From contig NZ_LMBZ01000010.1 in the NCBI RefSeq assembly GCF_001439635.1, positions 96,739 to 160,738 of the forward strand: a DNA stretch of 64,000 nt, given 5' to 3'. The notes beneath the pieces are model-generated. The model ran no database searches. It saw only the letters and a list, made by a program, of their open reading frames with translations, and was not told where the DNA came from. Position 1 is the first letter of the stretch. Every line of letters begins with the position of its first letter. Shown here piece by piece: positions 53,573 through 63,930 of this stretch. The translations under genes and the position numbers were made by a program. The stretch is from Solibacillus cecembensis (lineage in GTDB: Bacteria; Bacillota; Bacilli; Bacillales_A; Planococcaceae).

Positions 53573-54037
53573 TCAGACAGACAAATCGATAAATTCTAGT
53601 TCCATTTCTGCTTCTATTTTCGAACGATAAACGGTAATTTTATCATAGGGTTTCAAGTTATCTTGCCATGATCCTATATTACTTAGAAAATCTCCTTCGT
53701 TTTCAGAAATTATCAAGCACTCTAAATGCCTATTGATATAACAAATTGGTGCGTCACGTTTCAAATCACATTGTTGACCAACAGTTCCGATAAATCCACC
53801 TTGACTATCTTTTGCCATAACTTCTACATATGGAACCGTATAAAATCCTAAATGTGGTATATCATCGTCAAAGATAAAGTGAATATCATAATCGTCAGCA
53901 TATTTTTGATACTCCTCATTTTTATGATAAACACTCATAGAATAAATACTTGTACCTGCTAGTATAACCTCAGTATCTTTTGAATTTACATATATGGCTC
54001 CAGTTAATTCTGTTCTATCTAGATAAACTTTTCGCAT
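53573..54037 (-). CDS. Hypothetical protein
   Basis: A 154-residue acidic soluble protein I do not recognise. It is beta-rich with 'DIHFIFDDDIPHLGFYTVPY' near residue 51 and cysteines in 'GQQCDLKRDAPICYINRHLECL'. CGGAGG precedes the ATG, so it is probably real. No neighbours in an operon. Confidence 0.6.
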   Translation of the reverse strand: MRKVYLDRTELTGAIYVNSKDTEVILAGTSIYSMSVYHKNEEYQKYADDYDIHFIFDDDIPHLGFYTVPYVEVMAKDSQGGFIGTVGQQCDLKRDAPICYINRHLECLIISENEGDFLSNIGSWQDNLKPYDKITVYRSKIEAEMELEFIDLSV

Positions 54038-54261
54038 CTCGACCTCCGTTTAATCTTACTTTAAAGTAAAAGCTCATTATTTTTGTGATTTCTTATTGAA
54101 CTAAAACAAAGTAAAAATAGGATATCTTAATGGCAGCTACTCCCGTTTATATACTCCTCAAAAAAGAGGCATCAAACTTTGTACTCCTTTATTAAGGGCT
54201 AATTAAGTTTATCATTCCGCAATCGGACCGTTTTCTAAAGATTGCATTGAAGTAATATATT

Positions 54262-54789
54262 TTACTTCTCATAATCCGTTCTAAGTATAGACATGATAAT
54301 TTCATCTGAATATTTTCCATTATAATTTAAAGAATCGCGCAAGATGCCTTCTTGTATAAATCCTGTCTTTTCATACGCTTTAATTCCACGTTTATTATGA
54401 CTGAATACTTCTAACTGCAAACGATTTAATTTTAATTCTTCAAAGACAAATTTCAAGGTAAGCCTGATTGCTTCAGTACCATAACCTTTACCCGTTAATT
54501 CAATAGAACACATTGAAATTCTAAATCCGGCTTTATGATTATCTTTTTCTATATCCGTAATAGACAATTCTCCAATCATTTCATCGTTTTCATTTAAACA
54601 AATCGCAAAATCATAGCGTGTTGGATCTTTAGCTACATTTTTAATATGTAGTTGAATTTGCTCTAAAGTAAATATAGATTTTGTACCTGTCATATACCTT
54701 ATTTCTTCGTCTTGTGTATTTGTTAAGAAAAGAGGGGCATCTGTTTCCGTTAATCGGCGAAGATAAATTCTCTCACTTTTTAAATCCAT
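54262..54789 (-). CDS. RimJ/RimL-type GNAT acetyltransferase
   Basis: A 175-residue acetyltransferase: 'ERIYLRRLTETDAPLFL' start, acetyl-CoA loop 'IELTGKGYGTEAIRLTLKF' (about 96-114), 'LNRLQLEVFSHNKRGIKAYE' and 'KTGFIQEGILRD' (about 120-152). These are the hallmarks of the RimJ/RimL/SpeG side of the family. ATG 54789 follows GGAGG; the earlier in-frame ATG is not needed. Confidence 0.88.
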   Translation of the reverse strand: MDLKSERIYLRRLTETDAPLFLTNTQDEEIRYMTGTKSIFTLEQIQLHIKNVAKDPTRYDFAICLNENDEMIGELSITDIEKDNHKAGFRISMCSIELTGKGYGTEAIRLTLKFVFEELKLNRLQLEVFSHNKRGIKAYEKTGFIQEGILRDSLNYNGKYSDEIIMSILRTDYEK

Positions 54790-55007
54790 TACAATTCCTC
54801 CATAAATTAATTTCAAAATACTCAATGCGTGAGCTCTTAATTTTTATATTACTTCATATTCAATATGAAAAAATGTACAGAATAATAATGAAACATTTAA
54901 TACCTAATCAATTAGATAATTAGAATATGCTGGTTCGTTCCTACAAAAAGAAAAGGCAATCTAGTATTATTATTTAAATAATTCCTTAGATTAGCCTTGT
55001 TAATGAT

Positions 55008-55275
55008 CTATAATTTTTTTGTATATACAATCTTTTTAATAGTTTCTACTGATAAAAAGTATTCTTCAGATATTTCTTGAATACCCACTCCACTTTTAAA
55101 GTTTTCCCGAATACTTATATTTCTTTGAATCAGTTGTTTTTATATACCACTAACTGAACCCCATTTCTTTCGAGTGCTCTGTTGGGCTGGGATATATATA
55201 GTCTCACCTTGTATATATTTTGAACTTCTGTTAATAACTCTTTAGTAAAATGTTTGCTGCATTGATATAACTCAA
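55008..55275 (-). pseudogene. CD3324-like small protein gene, inactivated
   Basis: Reconstructed from TTG 55275 (AGGGAG nine bases upstream) to TAG at 55008-55010. Pieces in different frames read MSYINAANIL, then KELLTEVQ, then QGETIYIPAQQSTRKKWGSV, then KQLIQRNISIRENFKSG and 'IQEISEEYFLSVETIKKIVY', the order of the CD3324-family proteins (about 89 residues). Two single-base deletions (near 55243 and 55222) and an in-frame TAA (55140-55142) break it; the length of 268 bases is 270 minus two, as the two deletions predict. Confidence 0.75.
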
Positions 55276-55454
55276 ATTTGCTCGCTCCCTAATTCTTATA
55301 AATATGAATAAGGTGCAAAGCCAAAAGATTAGAAATATTTTATATAGCGATTAATTATTTTTCCCCATACAAAGTATCGTTCTTCTAATTAAAGGCTTTG
55401 CATGAGTTTGTGTTTTATTAATAACTAAAATATTTTTCTTTTTCAATAAAAACA

Positions 55455-55483
55455 CCCCTTTGGACTATCTTAATCCAAAGGGG
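55455..55483 (-). terminator. Terminator downstream of glmS
   Basis: CCCCTTTGG / CCAAAGGGG stem with an 11-nt loop; on the minus strand it is followed by TGTTTTTATT, about 100 bases after the glmS stop. Confidence 0.8.
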
Positions 55484-55579
55484 CAAAACGGTAAAACTTT
55501 ATTTAAAACAGTACGACTTTTTTACAAACAGTTCCACTTTATTTCAATCCTACAAAAATATCCAACCCAACCATCCCCA

Positions 55580-57379
55580 CTACTCAACCGTAACACTCTT
55601 AGCCAAATTCCTCGGCTTATCAACGTCACAACGGCGATGTAACGCAGCGTAGTAACTAATTAATTGCAGTGGTACGACAGATACAAGTGGCGTTAGTAGA
55701 TCATTTACTTTTGGAATGACGAATGTATCGCCTTCTTCTTCCATGCCAAGCATTGAGATGATACATGCGTTTGCACCGCGCGCTACGACTTCCTTCACAT
55801 TACCGCGAATGTTCAACGCGACATCTTTTTGTGTAACGAGTGCAAAGACAGGCGTACCTTCTTCAATAAGCGCGATTGTACCATGCTTTAATTCTCCACC
55901 AGCAAAACCTTCTGCCTGAATGTAAGAGATTTCTTTTAGCTTTAATGCGCCCTCTAATGAAACACAGAAATCGATATTACGCCCGATGAAAAATGCATTG
56001 CGTGCAATCTTTAAATAATCCTCGGCAATTTGCTCGATCACATCTTTAGAATCAATCATCGTTTGAATGGCATTTGCAACGATTGCAAGCTCTTGCTTTA
56101 AATCAAAATCAATCGCTACATCCATTTCTTTCGCAACTGCATATGCCGTCACCGCTAATACCGCAACCTGCGCAACATACGCTTTAGTCGATGCGACCGC
56201 AATTTCTGGACCTGCATGTAATAATAATGTGTAGTCGGCTTCACGAGAAAGCGTTGAGCCTTGTACGTTTGTAATTGTTAATGCTTCATAGCCTAGCGCT
56301 TTAATTTTCACTAATACTTGGCGACTATCCGCAGTTTCACCTGATTGTGAAATGAAGATAAATAGCGGTTTTTTCGATAATAGCGGCATGTTGTAACCAA
56401 ATTCACTCGCGATGTGAACTTCCACTGGGATGCCTGCAATTTTTTCAAAGTATTGTTTCCCGATTAAACCTGCATGGTAGCTTGTGCCTGCTGCGATAAT
56501 ATATAAACGATCTGCTTCTGCTAGTGCCTGTAAAATATTCGTATCAATTGTAACGTCTGATTCGTACTCATACGCTTGAATGATTTTACGGATAACAGTT
56601 GGCTGCTCATCCATTTCTTTTAACATATAGTGCGCGTACGTCCCTTTTTCAATATCTGCCGCATCAAGTTGTGCTGTAAACGGCGCGCGCTCTACAAGAC
56701 GTCCCTCTAGTGTCGAGATTTCTACATGATCTTTACGAATGATGACAACTTCCTTATCATGCAGTTCGATAAATTGATTCGTTACTTGTAGCATCGCCAT
56801 TGCATCTGAAGCAATGACATTAAATGTTTCGCCAACCCCAACTAGCAATGGGGATTTATTTTTTGCGACATAAATCGTTTCGCAATCTTCATTATCTAAA
56901 AGTGCTAACGCATAAGAGCCATGTACTAATGACAATGTTTTGCGGAAAGCTTCCACAGTTGATAAGCCCTCACTAGCAAATAAATCGACTAATTGAACAA
57001 TCACTTCTGTATCTGTATCGGAATTCATTTGAATACCTTTTAAATAAGCTTTTTGTAATAAGTGATAGTTTTCAATGACACCGTTGTGTACTAATGTAAA
57101 GCGCCCCGATGCACTCGTATGAGGATGCGCATTTAAACGGTTTGGTACACCATGCGTTGCCCAACGTGTATGCCCAATTCCAACATTTGCTTCTACGTCT
57201 TCATCTACGGCCTTACGTAATTCTGCGATGCGTCCCTTTTCCTTGAAAATGGTTACGCCCTCTTCATTGTGCACCGCAATACCTGCTGAGTCATAGCCAC
57301 GGTACTCTAATTTTTCTAAGCCTTTTAATAAAATTTCCTTCGCGTCTAAAACGCCATTATATCCAACAATTCCACACAT
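55580..57379 (-). CDS. glmS: Glutamine-fructose-6-phosphate aminotransferase (isomerizing)
   Basis: A 599-residue enzyme making glucosamine-6-phosphate for peptidoglycan. N-terminal amidotransferase domain begins with the catalytic MCGIVGY (Cys2 after Met); '[12 protein letters not shown]' and '[17 protein letters not shown]' follow. Two SIS sugar-isomerase domains come next: '[20 protein letters not shown]', '[18 protein letters not shown]', and the end '[10 protein letters not shown]'. ATG 57379 follows CGGAGGA. Expression is controlled by the glmS ribozyme in its leader. Confidence 0.98.
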   Translation of the reverse strand: MCGIVGYNGVLDAKEILLKGLEKLEYRGYDSAGIAVHNEEGVTIFKEKGRIAELRKAVDEDVEANVGIGHTRWATHGVPNRLNAHPHTSASGRFTLVHNGVIENYHLLQKAYLKGIQMNSDTDTEVIVQLVDLFASEGLSTVEAFRKTLSLVHGSYALALLDNEDCETIYVAKNKSPLLVGVGETFNVIASDAMAMLQVTNQFIELHDKEVVIIRKDHVEISTLEGRLVERAPFTAQLDAADIEKGTYAHYMLKEMDEQPTVIRKIIQAYEYESDVTIDTNILQALAEADRLYIIAAGTSYHAGLIGKQYFEKIAGIPVEVHIASEFGYNMPLLSKKPLFIFISQSGETADSRQVLVKIKALGYEALTITNVQGSTLSREADYTLLLHAGPEIAVASTKAYVAQVAVLAVTAYAVAKEMDVAIDFDLKQELAIVANAIQTMIDSKDVIEQIAEDYLKIARNAFFIGRNIDFCVSLEGALKLKEISYIQAEGFAGGELKHGTIALIEEGTPVFALVTQKDVALNIRGNVKEVVARGANACIISMLGMEEEGDTFVIPKVNDLLTPLVSVVPLQLISYYAALHRRCDVDKPRNLAKSVTVE

Positions 57380-57509
57380 ATTCTTTTTCCTCCGAACGTC
57401 ATCACGCAACGCGAGAAACAAAGATTTGTGCCTTTATAGATTTTTATTCATCATGAAAATACACCTTTTTAACAGTAAGAAAAAAAGGCAAAGTGATCTA
57501 CAAAGGCAA

Positions 57510-57740
57510 ATGATGAGGGGACTCTGATTAATCCGCGCTTCACTTCCAAATGCTTTGCAGCTGCGTTACGTGTGTAATTGTTGCCGTTTCGTTTTTCTGT
57601 GCACAGGATTACTCCTCTGTTTTGAAACGAAAATGACGACCGGGCATGCGATCGGGAGGTATCCGCCGAAATTTCGATAATCCTCCACCTCGTCAACTAA
57701 GGTTTGCTTTCCGTCCGATTCCTTAGCTCAGGCGCTATAA
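57510..57740 (-). ncRNA. glmS ribozyme-riboswitch
   Basis: Minus-strand leader of glmS. Hallmarks in order: AGCGCC at the cleavage site (57736-57731, cut before G at 57735), a variable hairpin, TTGACGAGGTGGAGGATTAT then CGAAATTTCGGCGGAT and ACCTCCCG (about 57690-57646), matching the conserved core of Bacillus glmS ribozymes, then the P3/P4 part down to about 57510. Glucosamine-6-phosphate is the cofactor for self-cleavage, which exposes the mRNA to decay. The 3' boundary is approximate. Confidence 0.95.
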
Positions 57741-57887
57741 TTGTTTTCCGATTGTTTAAAGTGCTTTACGTTCCTCCTTTTACACTGATGCCCTCTGTCA
57801 ACAAAATGGAATTTTATTGAATTTATTAAGAGCATTATTATCATACAAAAATTTATGCAGTTCGTCAAATAATTGTTACAAAAAAGA

Positions 57888-57911
57888 ACACAACCACCTA
57901 AGTGATTGCGC
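57888..57911 (-). terminator. Terminator after glmM
   Basis: CAATCAC-ttag-GTGGTTG stem (one G-T pair) followed by TGTTCTTTTTTG on the minus strand. It separates glmM transcripts from the glmS leader. Confidence 0.75.
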
Positions 57912-57922
57912 CCAATAATTGA

Positions 57923-59275
57923 TTAATCTGCTAGTCCCATTTCAGCGCGTACAACATCAGCAATGCGGTTTACATACGTTTCGCACGCTTCTTCTGTTGC
58001 TGCTTCTACCATGACACGGACTAAAGGTTCTGTACCTGAAGATCGTACTAACACACGACCGTTTCCAGCCATTTCTGCTTCTACTTCAGTAATGACAGCT
58101 GCTACTTTGTCGTTTTGTGTTACGGCATGCTTATCTGTCACACGGACATTTACTAAACGTTGTGGGAAAATTGTCATCTCACCAGCAAGTTCTGAAAGCT
58201 TTTTACCAGTTGCTTTCATAATGCTCACAAGCTGAATACCTGTTAATAAGCCATCACCTGTCGTATTGTAATCTAAAAACACAATATGACCCGATTGTTC
58301 GCCACCAACATTGTAGCCATTTGCACGCATTTCTTCCACTACGTACCGGTCTCCTACAGCTGTTTGCACACTTGTCATGCTATTTTCTTCTACCGCTTTG
58401 TAGAAGCCCATATTACTCATAACTGTTGAGACGATTGTATTTTTATTTAAACGACCTTTTGTATTTAAGTATTTACCGATGATGAACATAATTTGATCGC
58501 CATCCACGATTTGTCCATTTTCATCTACTGCGATTAAACGGTCACCATCACCATCAAATGCTAAACCTACATGTGCACCGCGCTCTAACACGAATGCTGC
58601 AAGGTTTTCAGGGTGAGTGGAACCAACACCTTCATTAATATTTAAACCTGTTGGTGATGAACCCATCGTTGAAATATCCGCCTCTAAATCAGCAAATAAA
58701 TGCGTTGCTAACGAAGACGTCGCACCATGCGCACAGTCAAGACCAACATGAAGTCCTTCAAAATCTTCATCAACCGTTTGTTTTAAGTAAGAAATATATT
58801 TTTGTCCACCTTCGAAATAGTCGCTTACTGAACCAATATCAGCGCCTACAGGACGTGGTAATGTGTCTTCTTCTGCATCAATTAAAGCTTCAATTTCCGC
58901 TTCTTGTGCGTCCGTCAATTTAAAGCCATCTGGACCGAAAAATTTAATGCCGTTATCCGCGACAGGATTATGTGAAGCCGAAATCATGACACCTGCTTCT
59001 GCATTCATTACGCGAGACAGATACGCAACACCTGGTGTACTAATAACACCTAAGCGCATAACCTCTGCACCAATTGAAAGAAGCCCTGCCACTAATGCGC
59101 CTTCTAACATCTCTCCAGAAATACGTGTATCACGTCCAATTAACACCTTTGGTCGATCTTTTGAATCCTTTGTTAATACATAGCCTCCAATACGACCTAA
59201 CTTGAACGCGAACTCTGGCGTCAATTCACTATTCGCGACACCTCGAACGCCGTCTGTTCCGAAATATTTACCCAT
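57923..59275 (-). CDS. glmM: Phosphoglucosamine mutase
   Basis: A 450-residue alpha-D-phosphohexomutase converting GlcN-6-P to GlcN-1-P. Starts [12 protein letters not shown]; phosphoserine in '[19 protein letters not shown]' (about 96-114), metal-binding '[17 protein letters not shown]' (about 238-254), phosphate-binding '[16 protein letters not shown]' near the end. ATG 59275 follows AAGGAGAG. In Bacillales GlmM interacts with CdaA, encoded upstream in the same operon. Confidence 0.98.
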   Translation of the reverse strand: MGKYFGTDGVRGVANSELTPEFAFKLGRIGGYVLTKDSKDRPKVLIGRDTRISGEMLEGALVAGLLSIGAEVMRLGVISTPGVAYLSRVMNAEAGVMISASHNPVADNGIKFFGPDGFKLTDAQEAEIEALIDAEEDTLPRPVGADIGSVSDYFEGGQKYISYLKQTVDEDFEGLHVGLDCAHGATSSLATHLFADLEADISTMGSSPTGLNINEGVGSTHPENLAAFVLERGAHVGLAFDGDGDRLIAVDENGQIVDGDQIMFIIGKYLNTKGRLNKNTIVSTVMSNMGFYKAVEENSMTSVQTAVGDRYVVEEMRANGYNVGGEQSGHIVFLDYNTTGDGLLTGIQLVSIMKATGKKLSELAGEMTIFPQRLVNVRVTDKHAVTQNDKVAAVITEVEAEMAGNGRVLVRSSGTEPLVRVMVEAATEEACETYVNRIADVVRAEMGLAD

Positions 59276-59343
59276 TACTTTTTTCTCTCCTTCAACACTT
59301 GACATGCCATGCGCTAATTTGAATTATCCATTACACTAACGAA

Positions 59344-60375
59344 TCAATTACCCTCTACCTCAACTATATCAGCTACATCATCTGTACTAGCTTCATCTTC
59401 GGTTGAGTTATCTGGTGATTCCTCTGGATTTACTAACTCTTTTACTACATCCGCATGAACAGTTACTTTATCTTGTGATAGTTTTGTTGCACCTGTTGGT
59501 AAGGTTACTTTAAATTCATAAGGTCCCGATTCTGTAATTTTAGAAACATCTACTTCCACCACTACATCTGAAATCGAGTCGATTACTGACTTTATCCCGT
59601 AAACAGCTATCTTTAAAGGTTCGATCGTTAAATTTTCGATTGTTACCCCTTTAGCTGTCTGACCCTTTTGTACAATTGTCAGCGGGAAATCTCGACTATA
59701 TTCAATCATCTCGACTTCTACCTTTACTTTTTCAGGCCTTATTTGCACGTCTAGCTTATTTAAGTCTCGGTCTAATACTTTAACCGTTGCTTCCTGCTCA
59801 AAGGATTCTTTCATCCCCTTTTCCCCGGTAACTGATGCTTTTACATAACTAATGCTATTAATAACACTTTTTGCACCAGTAATGGATACGCGACTTGGAT
59901 CTGCAGTCATATTTTTTACGAAATAATCATCTGCTACAAGGCTATTATTCATATCCGGCTCCACTCGAAACTCTCCTGTGACCTTCTCTTCGATGACCAC
60001 ATTAATCATTTTCGGCTCGATTTCTACATTTAGTTTTTCAGAAAAGTTTTCTTGCTGTATTGTAACGCTATGTTCGCCAATTAACAATGAGTTTAAATCG
60101 ACAAATACTTTAAAATCTTTATTCTGCTTCGTTTTTACTACGATTGGTGTCGACCCAGAAATTTTGACATTCACCGTATCTGGTAGCCCTGTCACGAATA
60201 AATTGCTGTCATCATAGTAAACTTCCAACGGCACATTTGTAATAATATCCGTTTCAGTAGGCGAGCTTGAATCCTTGCTTTTACTCATTTCTGTTTGGAC
60301 ATATAAGAATAATGCACCCGCTAAAATTAACGATGTCAAAAGCAGCATCCACCGACTATCGAATAACTTATCCAT
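59344..60375 (-). CDS. cdaR: CdaR (YbbR-domain regulator of diadenylate cyclase)
   Basis: A 343-residue protein: N-terminal membrane helix (about 8-27), four YbbR repeats outside the membrane (for example 'DNLFVTGLPDTVNVKISGST' with DSN before it), and an acidic C-terminal tail (PEESPDNSTEDEASTD). It binds CdaA and modulates c-di-AMP synthesis. Overlaps cdaA by eight bases. Confidence 0.95.
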   Translation of the reverse strand: MDKLFDSRWMLLLTSLILAGALFLYVQTEMSKSKDSSSPTETDIITNVPLEVYYDDSNLFVTGLPDTVNVKISGSTPIVVKTKQNKDFKVFVDLNSLLIGEHSVTIQQENFSEKLNVEIEPKMINVVIEEKVTGEFRVEPDMNNSLVADDYFVKNMTADPSRVSITGAKSVINSISYVKASVTGEKGMKESFEQEATVKVLDRDLNKLDVQIRPEKVKVEVEMIEYSRDFPLTIVQKGQTAKGVTIENLTIEPLKIAVYGIKSVIDSISDVVVEVDVSKITESGPYEFKVTLPTGATKLSQDKVTVHADVVKELVNPEESPDNSTEDEASTDDVADIVEVEGN

Positions 60376-61204
60376 TCTTCTTCCCTCCCCAAGTCCACTT
60401 AGAAGCTAAGTTTGAATCTTGCTCAGGGCCAAACCACATTTTGCGTAATAACTCCTCAAATTCTGTCAGTGAAAGATTGCGGTGCAGGTTGCCATTTACC
60501 GTAATGCTAATCGCACCCGTTTCCTCTGACACAATAATCGTAATCGCATCTGTTACTTCACTTAAACCAAGTGCAGCTCGGTGACGTGTACCTAGCTCTT
60601 TTGAAATAAATGCACTTTCTGAAAGCGGTAAGTAACATGCCGATGCTGAAATTTTATTTTTTTGAATAATGACTGCACCATCATGCAATGGCGTATTTGG
60701 AATGAATATATTAATCAAAAGTTCCGATGAAATTTGGGCATCCATCTTAATTCCTGTTTCCACATACTCATTGAGCCCCGTCTCTTTTTCAATCGAAATA
60801 AGAGCACCGATGCGTCGTTTTGCCATATAGCTTACAGACTTCTTCATTGCTACAATCAAACGTGTTTGTTCGTCATCTTGCTGATTATTCGTACGCTGAA
60901 AAATTTTACCTCTACCGATTTGTTCGAGGGCACGACGTATTTCTGGTTGGAATATAATGATGATGGCTAAGAAACCCCAATCAATTACTTCTTGTAATAG
61001 CCAATCGAGTGTATTAAGTTCAAGTACATACGTCGCAAGTTTGGCTAAAACAATAACAAATAACCCTTTTAATAATTGAACAGCTTTCGTTCCTTTTATG
61101 AGGGTTAATGCTTTATAAATGACGTACCATACGAGCAGTACATCCAATAACTTAAATATAACCTCAACAGCTGTTATATCAGCAAGTTGCTCAATAAATT
61201 GCAT
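60368..61204 (-). CDS. cdaA: Diadenylate cyclase CdaA
   Basis: A 278-residue membrane enzyme making c-di-AMP from two ATP. Three N-terminal helices (about 10-80) and the DAC domain with DGAVIIQ (about 174-180) and GTRHRAALG (about 203-211). Length and gene order (cdaA-cdaR-glmM) are those of B. subtilis and Listeria. GGGGGA precedes the ATG. c-di-AMP controls potassium and osmotic balance and wall integrity. Confidence 0.97.
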   Translation of the reverse strand: MQFIEQLADITAVEVIFKLLDVLLVWYVIYKALTLIKGTKAVQLLKGLFVIVLAKLATYVLELNTLDWLLQEVIDWGFLAIIIIFQPEIRRALEQIGRGKIFQRTNNQQDDEQTRLIVAMKKSVSYMAKRRIGALISIEKETGLNEYVETGIKMDAQISSELLINIFIPNTPLHDGAVIIQKNKISASACYLPLSESAFISKELGTRHRAALGLSEVTDAITIIVSEETGAISITVNGNLHRNLSLTEFEELLRKMWFGPEQDSNLASKWTWGGKKNG

Positions 61205-61286
61205 GTGGCATCCCCCACTTTTAATAACGATTCATAATAAATTTAGTATAGCATATTTCTCGATAAGATTAACTTTCTAACAGAAA

Positions 61287-61312
61287 AAAGTCTACCCAAG
61301 CGAGTAGACTTT
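61287..61312. terminator. Terminator after rsiW
   Basis: AAAGTCTACcC / GaGTAGACTTT stem with a short loop; TTTTTTC on the minus strand. Confidence 0.88.
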
Positions 61313-61356
61313 GCCATTTCTAATAAAACGTTCTTACAAACGTTAAAGTTGCGTAT

Positions 61357-61968
61357 TTATTCGAACATATTTGTAAAATCACTAAATCCTTTTTTGATTT
61401 TATACCATAACCATCCAAATGCCTCATCAATTTCTTTAACCTGACCTGTTACAACAGCTGTCGATGCCATGTAATTACCGTTAATTACCGTTACATTACC
61501 ATCCACTTCACCTTCAATAACAATATCACCGTTTTTGACAACGATATCACCTTTTACAACCTCACCTGCCGGAACAATGACCGTTTGACCATTCACGACT
61601 AAATTAGGTTGCTTTGTAACAGAAAACTGATCATCATTGGGAAAACTGCCAAGCAATGTAGCACTCATAAATAAGCAGAATACGGCAGCAGCAACAAGGA
61701 CTGGATGCTGGCGGAACCAACGTTTAATACCTACTGAATTTTTACGTTTTGGTAGACGCTTTATTACTTTATCCTCAAAGCTAGGCGGGGCAGCAATATG
61801 CGCTGCGCTTTTAATAAACGCAATTGTGTCACTTAATTCATGCATATGTTGTTGGCAATCTTGGCATGCTTGTAAATGGTGCTTTAATTCTTGCTCATGC
61901 TCGCGACTAATATCGCCATCTAAATATTCGTGCATATAATTCACGAATTGTGACGGACACATTTTCAT
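61357..61968 (-). CDS. rsiW: Anti-sigma-W factor RsiW
   Basis: A 203-residue membrane anti-sigma factor. Zinc-containing ZAS domain with H-x3-C-x2-C in 'LKHHLQACQDCQQHMHEL' (about 28-45), membrane helix (about 88-105), and an extracellular part with beta-rich repeats 'GDIVVKNGDIVIEGEVDGNV'. In Bacillus RsiW is cut by PrsW and RasP to free SigW. AGGAGG precedes the ATG. Sixteen bases after the sigW stop. Confidence 0.95.
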   Translation of the reverse strand: MKMCPSQFVNYMHEYLDGDISREHEQELKHHLQACQDCQQHMHELSDTIAFIKSAAHIAAPPSFEDKVIKRLPKRKNSVGIKRWFRQHPVLVAAAVFCLFMSATLLGSFPNDDQFSVTKQPNLVVNGQTVIVPAGEVVKGDIVVKNGDIVIEGEVDGNVTVINGNYMASTAVVTGQVKEIDEAFGWLWYKIKKGFSDFTNMFE

Positions 61969-61984
61969 GCCTATCTGCCTCCTA

Positions 61985-62548
61985 CTATACGTTGTTTAAT
62001 TGCTTTCTCAGTGCTTCGCGTCCACGATGAATACGCGTTTTCACTGTACCAAGCGGCATATCTAATATTTCACTAATCTCAAGTAATGATAATTCTTCAA
62101 TATATTTTAGGACAATTACAGACCGATATTTATCTGGTAAGCGGCTAATCTCATATTGAATACGGTCCTGAAGTTCCATTTGCTCAACAGCCTCTTCAGG
62201 TAACTGGCCATCCGCTGCGATTTGGGAATACATATCTAACCCCTCTGTCCCCGCAACTTCGGCATCTAAATAATAATCTGGCTTTTTCTTTCGTATGCGG
62301 TCAATACATAAATTCGTCGCTATTCGGTAAAGCCATGTTGAAAATTTTCGATTTTGATCGTACGAATGAAGGTTGATATAAGCACGGATAAACGCTTCCT
62401 GTGCAATATCTTCCGCTTCTTGCTTATTGCTTAGCATACGAAAACAAACTTGGTACAGCTTGTGCTGGTAGAGGTTAACAATATCGGCATATGCGTTTTG
62501 ATCACCTTTGAGCACTTGCTTTATTCTTTTATTAACTAACGCATCCAT
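61985..62548 (-). CDS. sigW: ECF sigma factor SigW
   Basis: A 187-residue sigma factor. Region 2: 'YQVCFRMLSNKQEAEDIAQE' with AFIRAYINLHSYDQ; region 4: 'LPDKYRSVIVLKYIEELSLL' with 'EISEILDMPLGTVKTRIHRG'. Gene order (sigW-rsiW-cdaA) and the autoregulatory promoter upstream identify it as SigW, which directs antimicrobial and membrane-stress genes. Confidence 0.96.
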   Translation of the reverse strand: MDALVNKRIKQVLKGDQNAYADIVNLYQHKLYQVCFRMLSNKQEAEDIAQEAFIRAYINLHSYDQNRKFSTWLYRIATNLCIDRIRKKKPDYYLDAEVAGTEGLDMYSQIAADGQLPEEAVEQMELQDRIQYEISRLPDKYRSVIVLKYIEELSLLEISEILDMPLGTVKTRIHRGREALRKQLNNV

Positions 62549-62585
62549 GTGTTTTTCCTCTCCACCTTTATAGCTGTTCTATATT

Positions 62586-62611
62586 TACGTTTCATTTATT
62601 AAAAGGTTTCA
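62586..62611 (-). promoter_or_regulatory. SigW autoregulatory promoter
   Basis: Minus strand TGAAAC (62611-62606), exactly 16 bases, CGTA (62589-62586): the published SigW consensus TGAAAC-N16-CGTA without a mismatch, about 38 bases before the sigW start. Confidence 0.95.
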
Positions 62612-62747
62612 CTTTTATATAAATACTTTCGAGAGTCTAACCCTAGCGTTTCGAATCAACTTATTCCATGTTCGATTCACCACAAAAAACTCATAACTCT
62701 ATTATAACAAATTTTCATAGCAAGCGGATCAATTTCTTCCAAATTAT

Positions 62748-63653
62748 TCAAACTAAAGTTTCGCCAAATAAGGACCCGATTAATGCAACCGCGACATCTG
62801 CTGTTTTATTGCGTTCATCTAAAATCGGATTTACTTCCACGAATTCGGCCGATGTAAGTAAACCGGATTCTTGAATCATTTCCATTGCCAAATGACTTTC
62901 GCGATACGTAATTCCCCCTGCTACCGGCGTCCCTACACCGGGTGTATAGAGTGGGTCTAAAGCATCTAAATCTAATGATAAGTGCAACCCATCAATTTTT
63001 TGCTTACGGAAATATTCCAACGTATCTTCCATCACATATGTCATACCCAGTCGGTCAATTTCATACATCGTATATACTTTAATTCCAAGTTCTTTTATAA
63101 GTTTACGTTCGCCCTCGTCTATCGAGCGACCACCAATAATAATAATATTTTCTTGCTTAATTTTAGGAGCATCATGTAAAATCTTCGTCAACCTCTCATG
63201 ACCAAGACCTAAGCTCGTTGCAAGTGGCATACCATGGATATTTCCAGATGGTGTCGTTTCAGGTGTATTTAAATCGGCATGTGCATCAAACCAAATAACT
63301 CCCATGTTTTGATAATGCTTCGATAGCCCTGCAAGCGTACCAATTGCAATACTATGATCGCCACCTAAAACGAGGGGCACACGCTGCTTTTCAACTACTT
63401 CAGTTACTTTCTTCGCTAAAGCCGTATTCACTCGAACAACCTCATCTAAATTTAATAATTGCGTATCCACCTGGACAGTTGAGGTTTGATTGCTTACATG
63501 AATATCGCCCTCATCCTCTACACTATAGCCAAGCACTGTTAATCTACTTTGTAACCCCGCATATCGAATTGCACTTGGCCCCATATCTACTCCACGTCTT
63601 TGCTGTCCATAATCACACGGTACCCCAATAATTGAAACATCCTTTTTACCCAT
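62748..63653 (-). CDS. rocF: Arginase
   Basis: A 301-residue binuclear manganese enzyme cleaving L-arginine to ornithine and urea. Metal ligands: LGGDHS (His100), WFDAHADLN (Asp123, His125, Asp127) and SLDLDALDP (about 228-236). N-terminus 'IIGVPCDYGQQRRGVDMGPS' is typical. Bacillus-type length. AGAGGAGG precedes the ATG. No other arginine-catabolic gene adjacent. Confidence 0.97.
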   Translation of the reverse strand: MGKKDVSIIGVPCDYGQQRRGVDMGPSAIRYAGLQSRLTVLGYSVEDEGDIHVSNQTSTVQVDTQLLNLDEVVRVNTALAKKVTEVVEKQRVPLVLGGDHSIAIGTLAGLSKHYQNMGVIWFDAHADLNTPETTPSGNIHGMPLATSLGLGHERLTKILHDAPKIKQENIIIIGGRSIDEGERKLIKELGIKVYTMYEIDRLGMTYVMEDTLEYFRKQKIDGLHLSLDLDALDPLYTPGVGTPVAGGITYRESHLAMEMIQESGLLTSAEFVEVNPILDERNKTADVAVALIGSLFGETLV

Positions 63654-63764
63654 CTATTTTGCCTCCTCTAAAGTTGCCTATACTTTATTTTATTCCCAAG
63701 CTTAGCTAAGGCTTATGTTGGAAATTCGAGACATTCGTTATTTTTTCCTTTTTTATATGCAAAA

Positions 63765-63797
63765 AATCCTTTACTCATTTTTCATAAGTAAAGGATT
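63765..63797 (-). terminator. Terminator after the tRNA genes
   Basis: AATCCTTTACT / AGTAAAGGATT stem with an 11-nt loop; TTTTTTGC on the minus strand. Confidence 0.85.
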
Positions 63798-63840
63798 GAA
63801 ATTTATTATTTATATACACTTATCATTTTAAAAATAAAAG

Positions 63841-63913
63841 TGAGCCATGAAGGATTCGAACCTTCGACCCTCTGATTAAAAGTCAGATGCTCTACCAACT
63901 GAGCTAATGGCTC
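63841..63913 (-). tRNA. tRNA-Lys (anticodon TTT)
   Basis: 73 nt forming a full cloverleaf: acceptor GAGCCAT/ATGGCTC, D-arm AGCTCAGTTGGTAGAGC, anticodon loop CTTTTAA, T-arm GGTTCGAATCC. CCA is not encoded. Confidence 0.97.
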
Positions 63914-63930
63914 ATAAAAGCAAAAAAAAA

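Noticed and set aside
57469..57696. 75-codon open frame on the minus strand inside the glmS leader
   Set aside because: It coincides with the glmS ribozyme core; the sequence is explained by RNA structure and the peptide resembles nothing.
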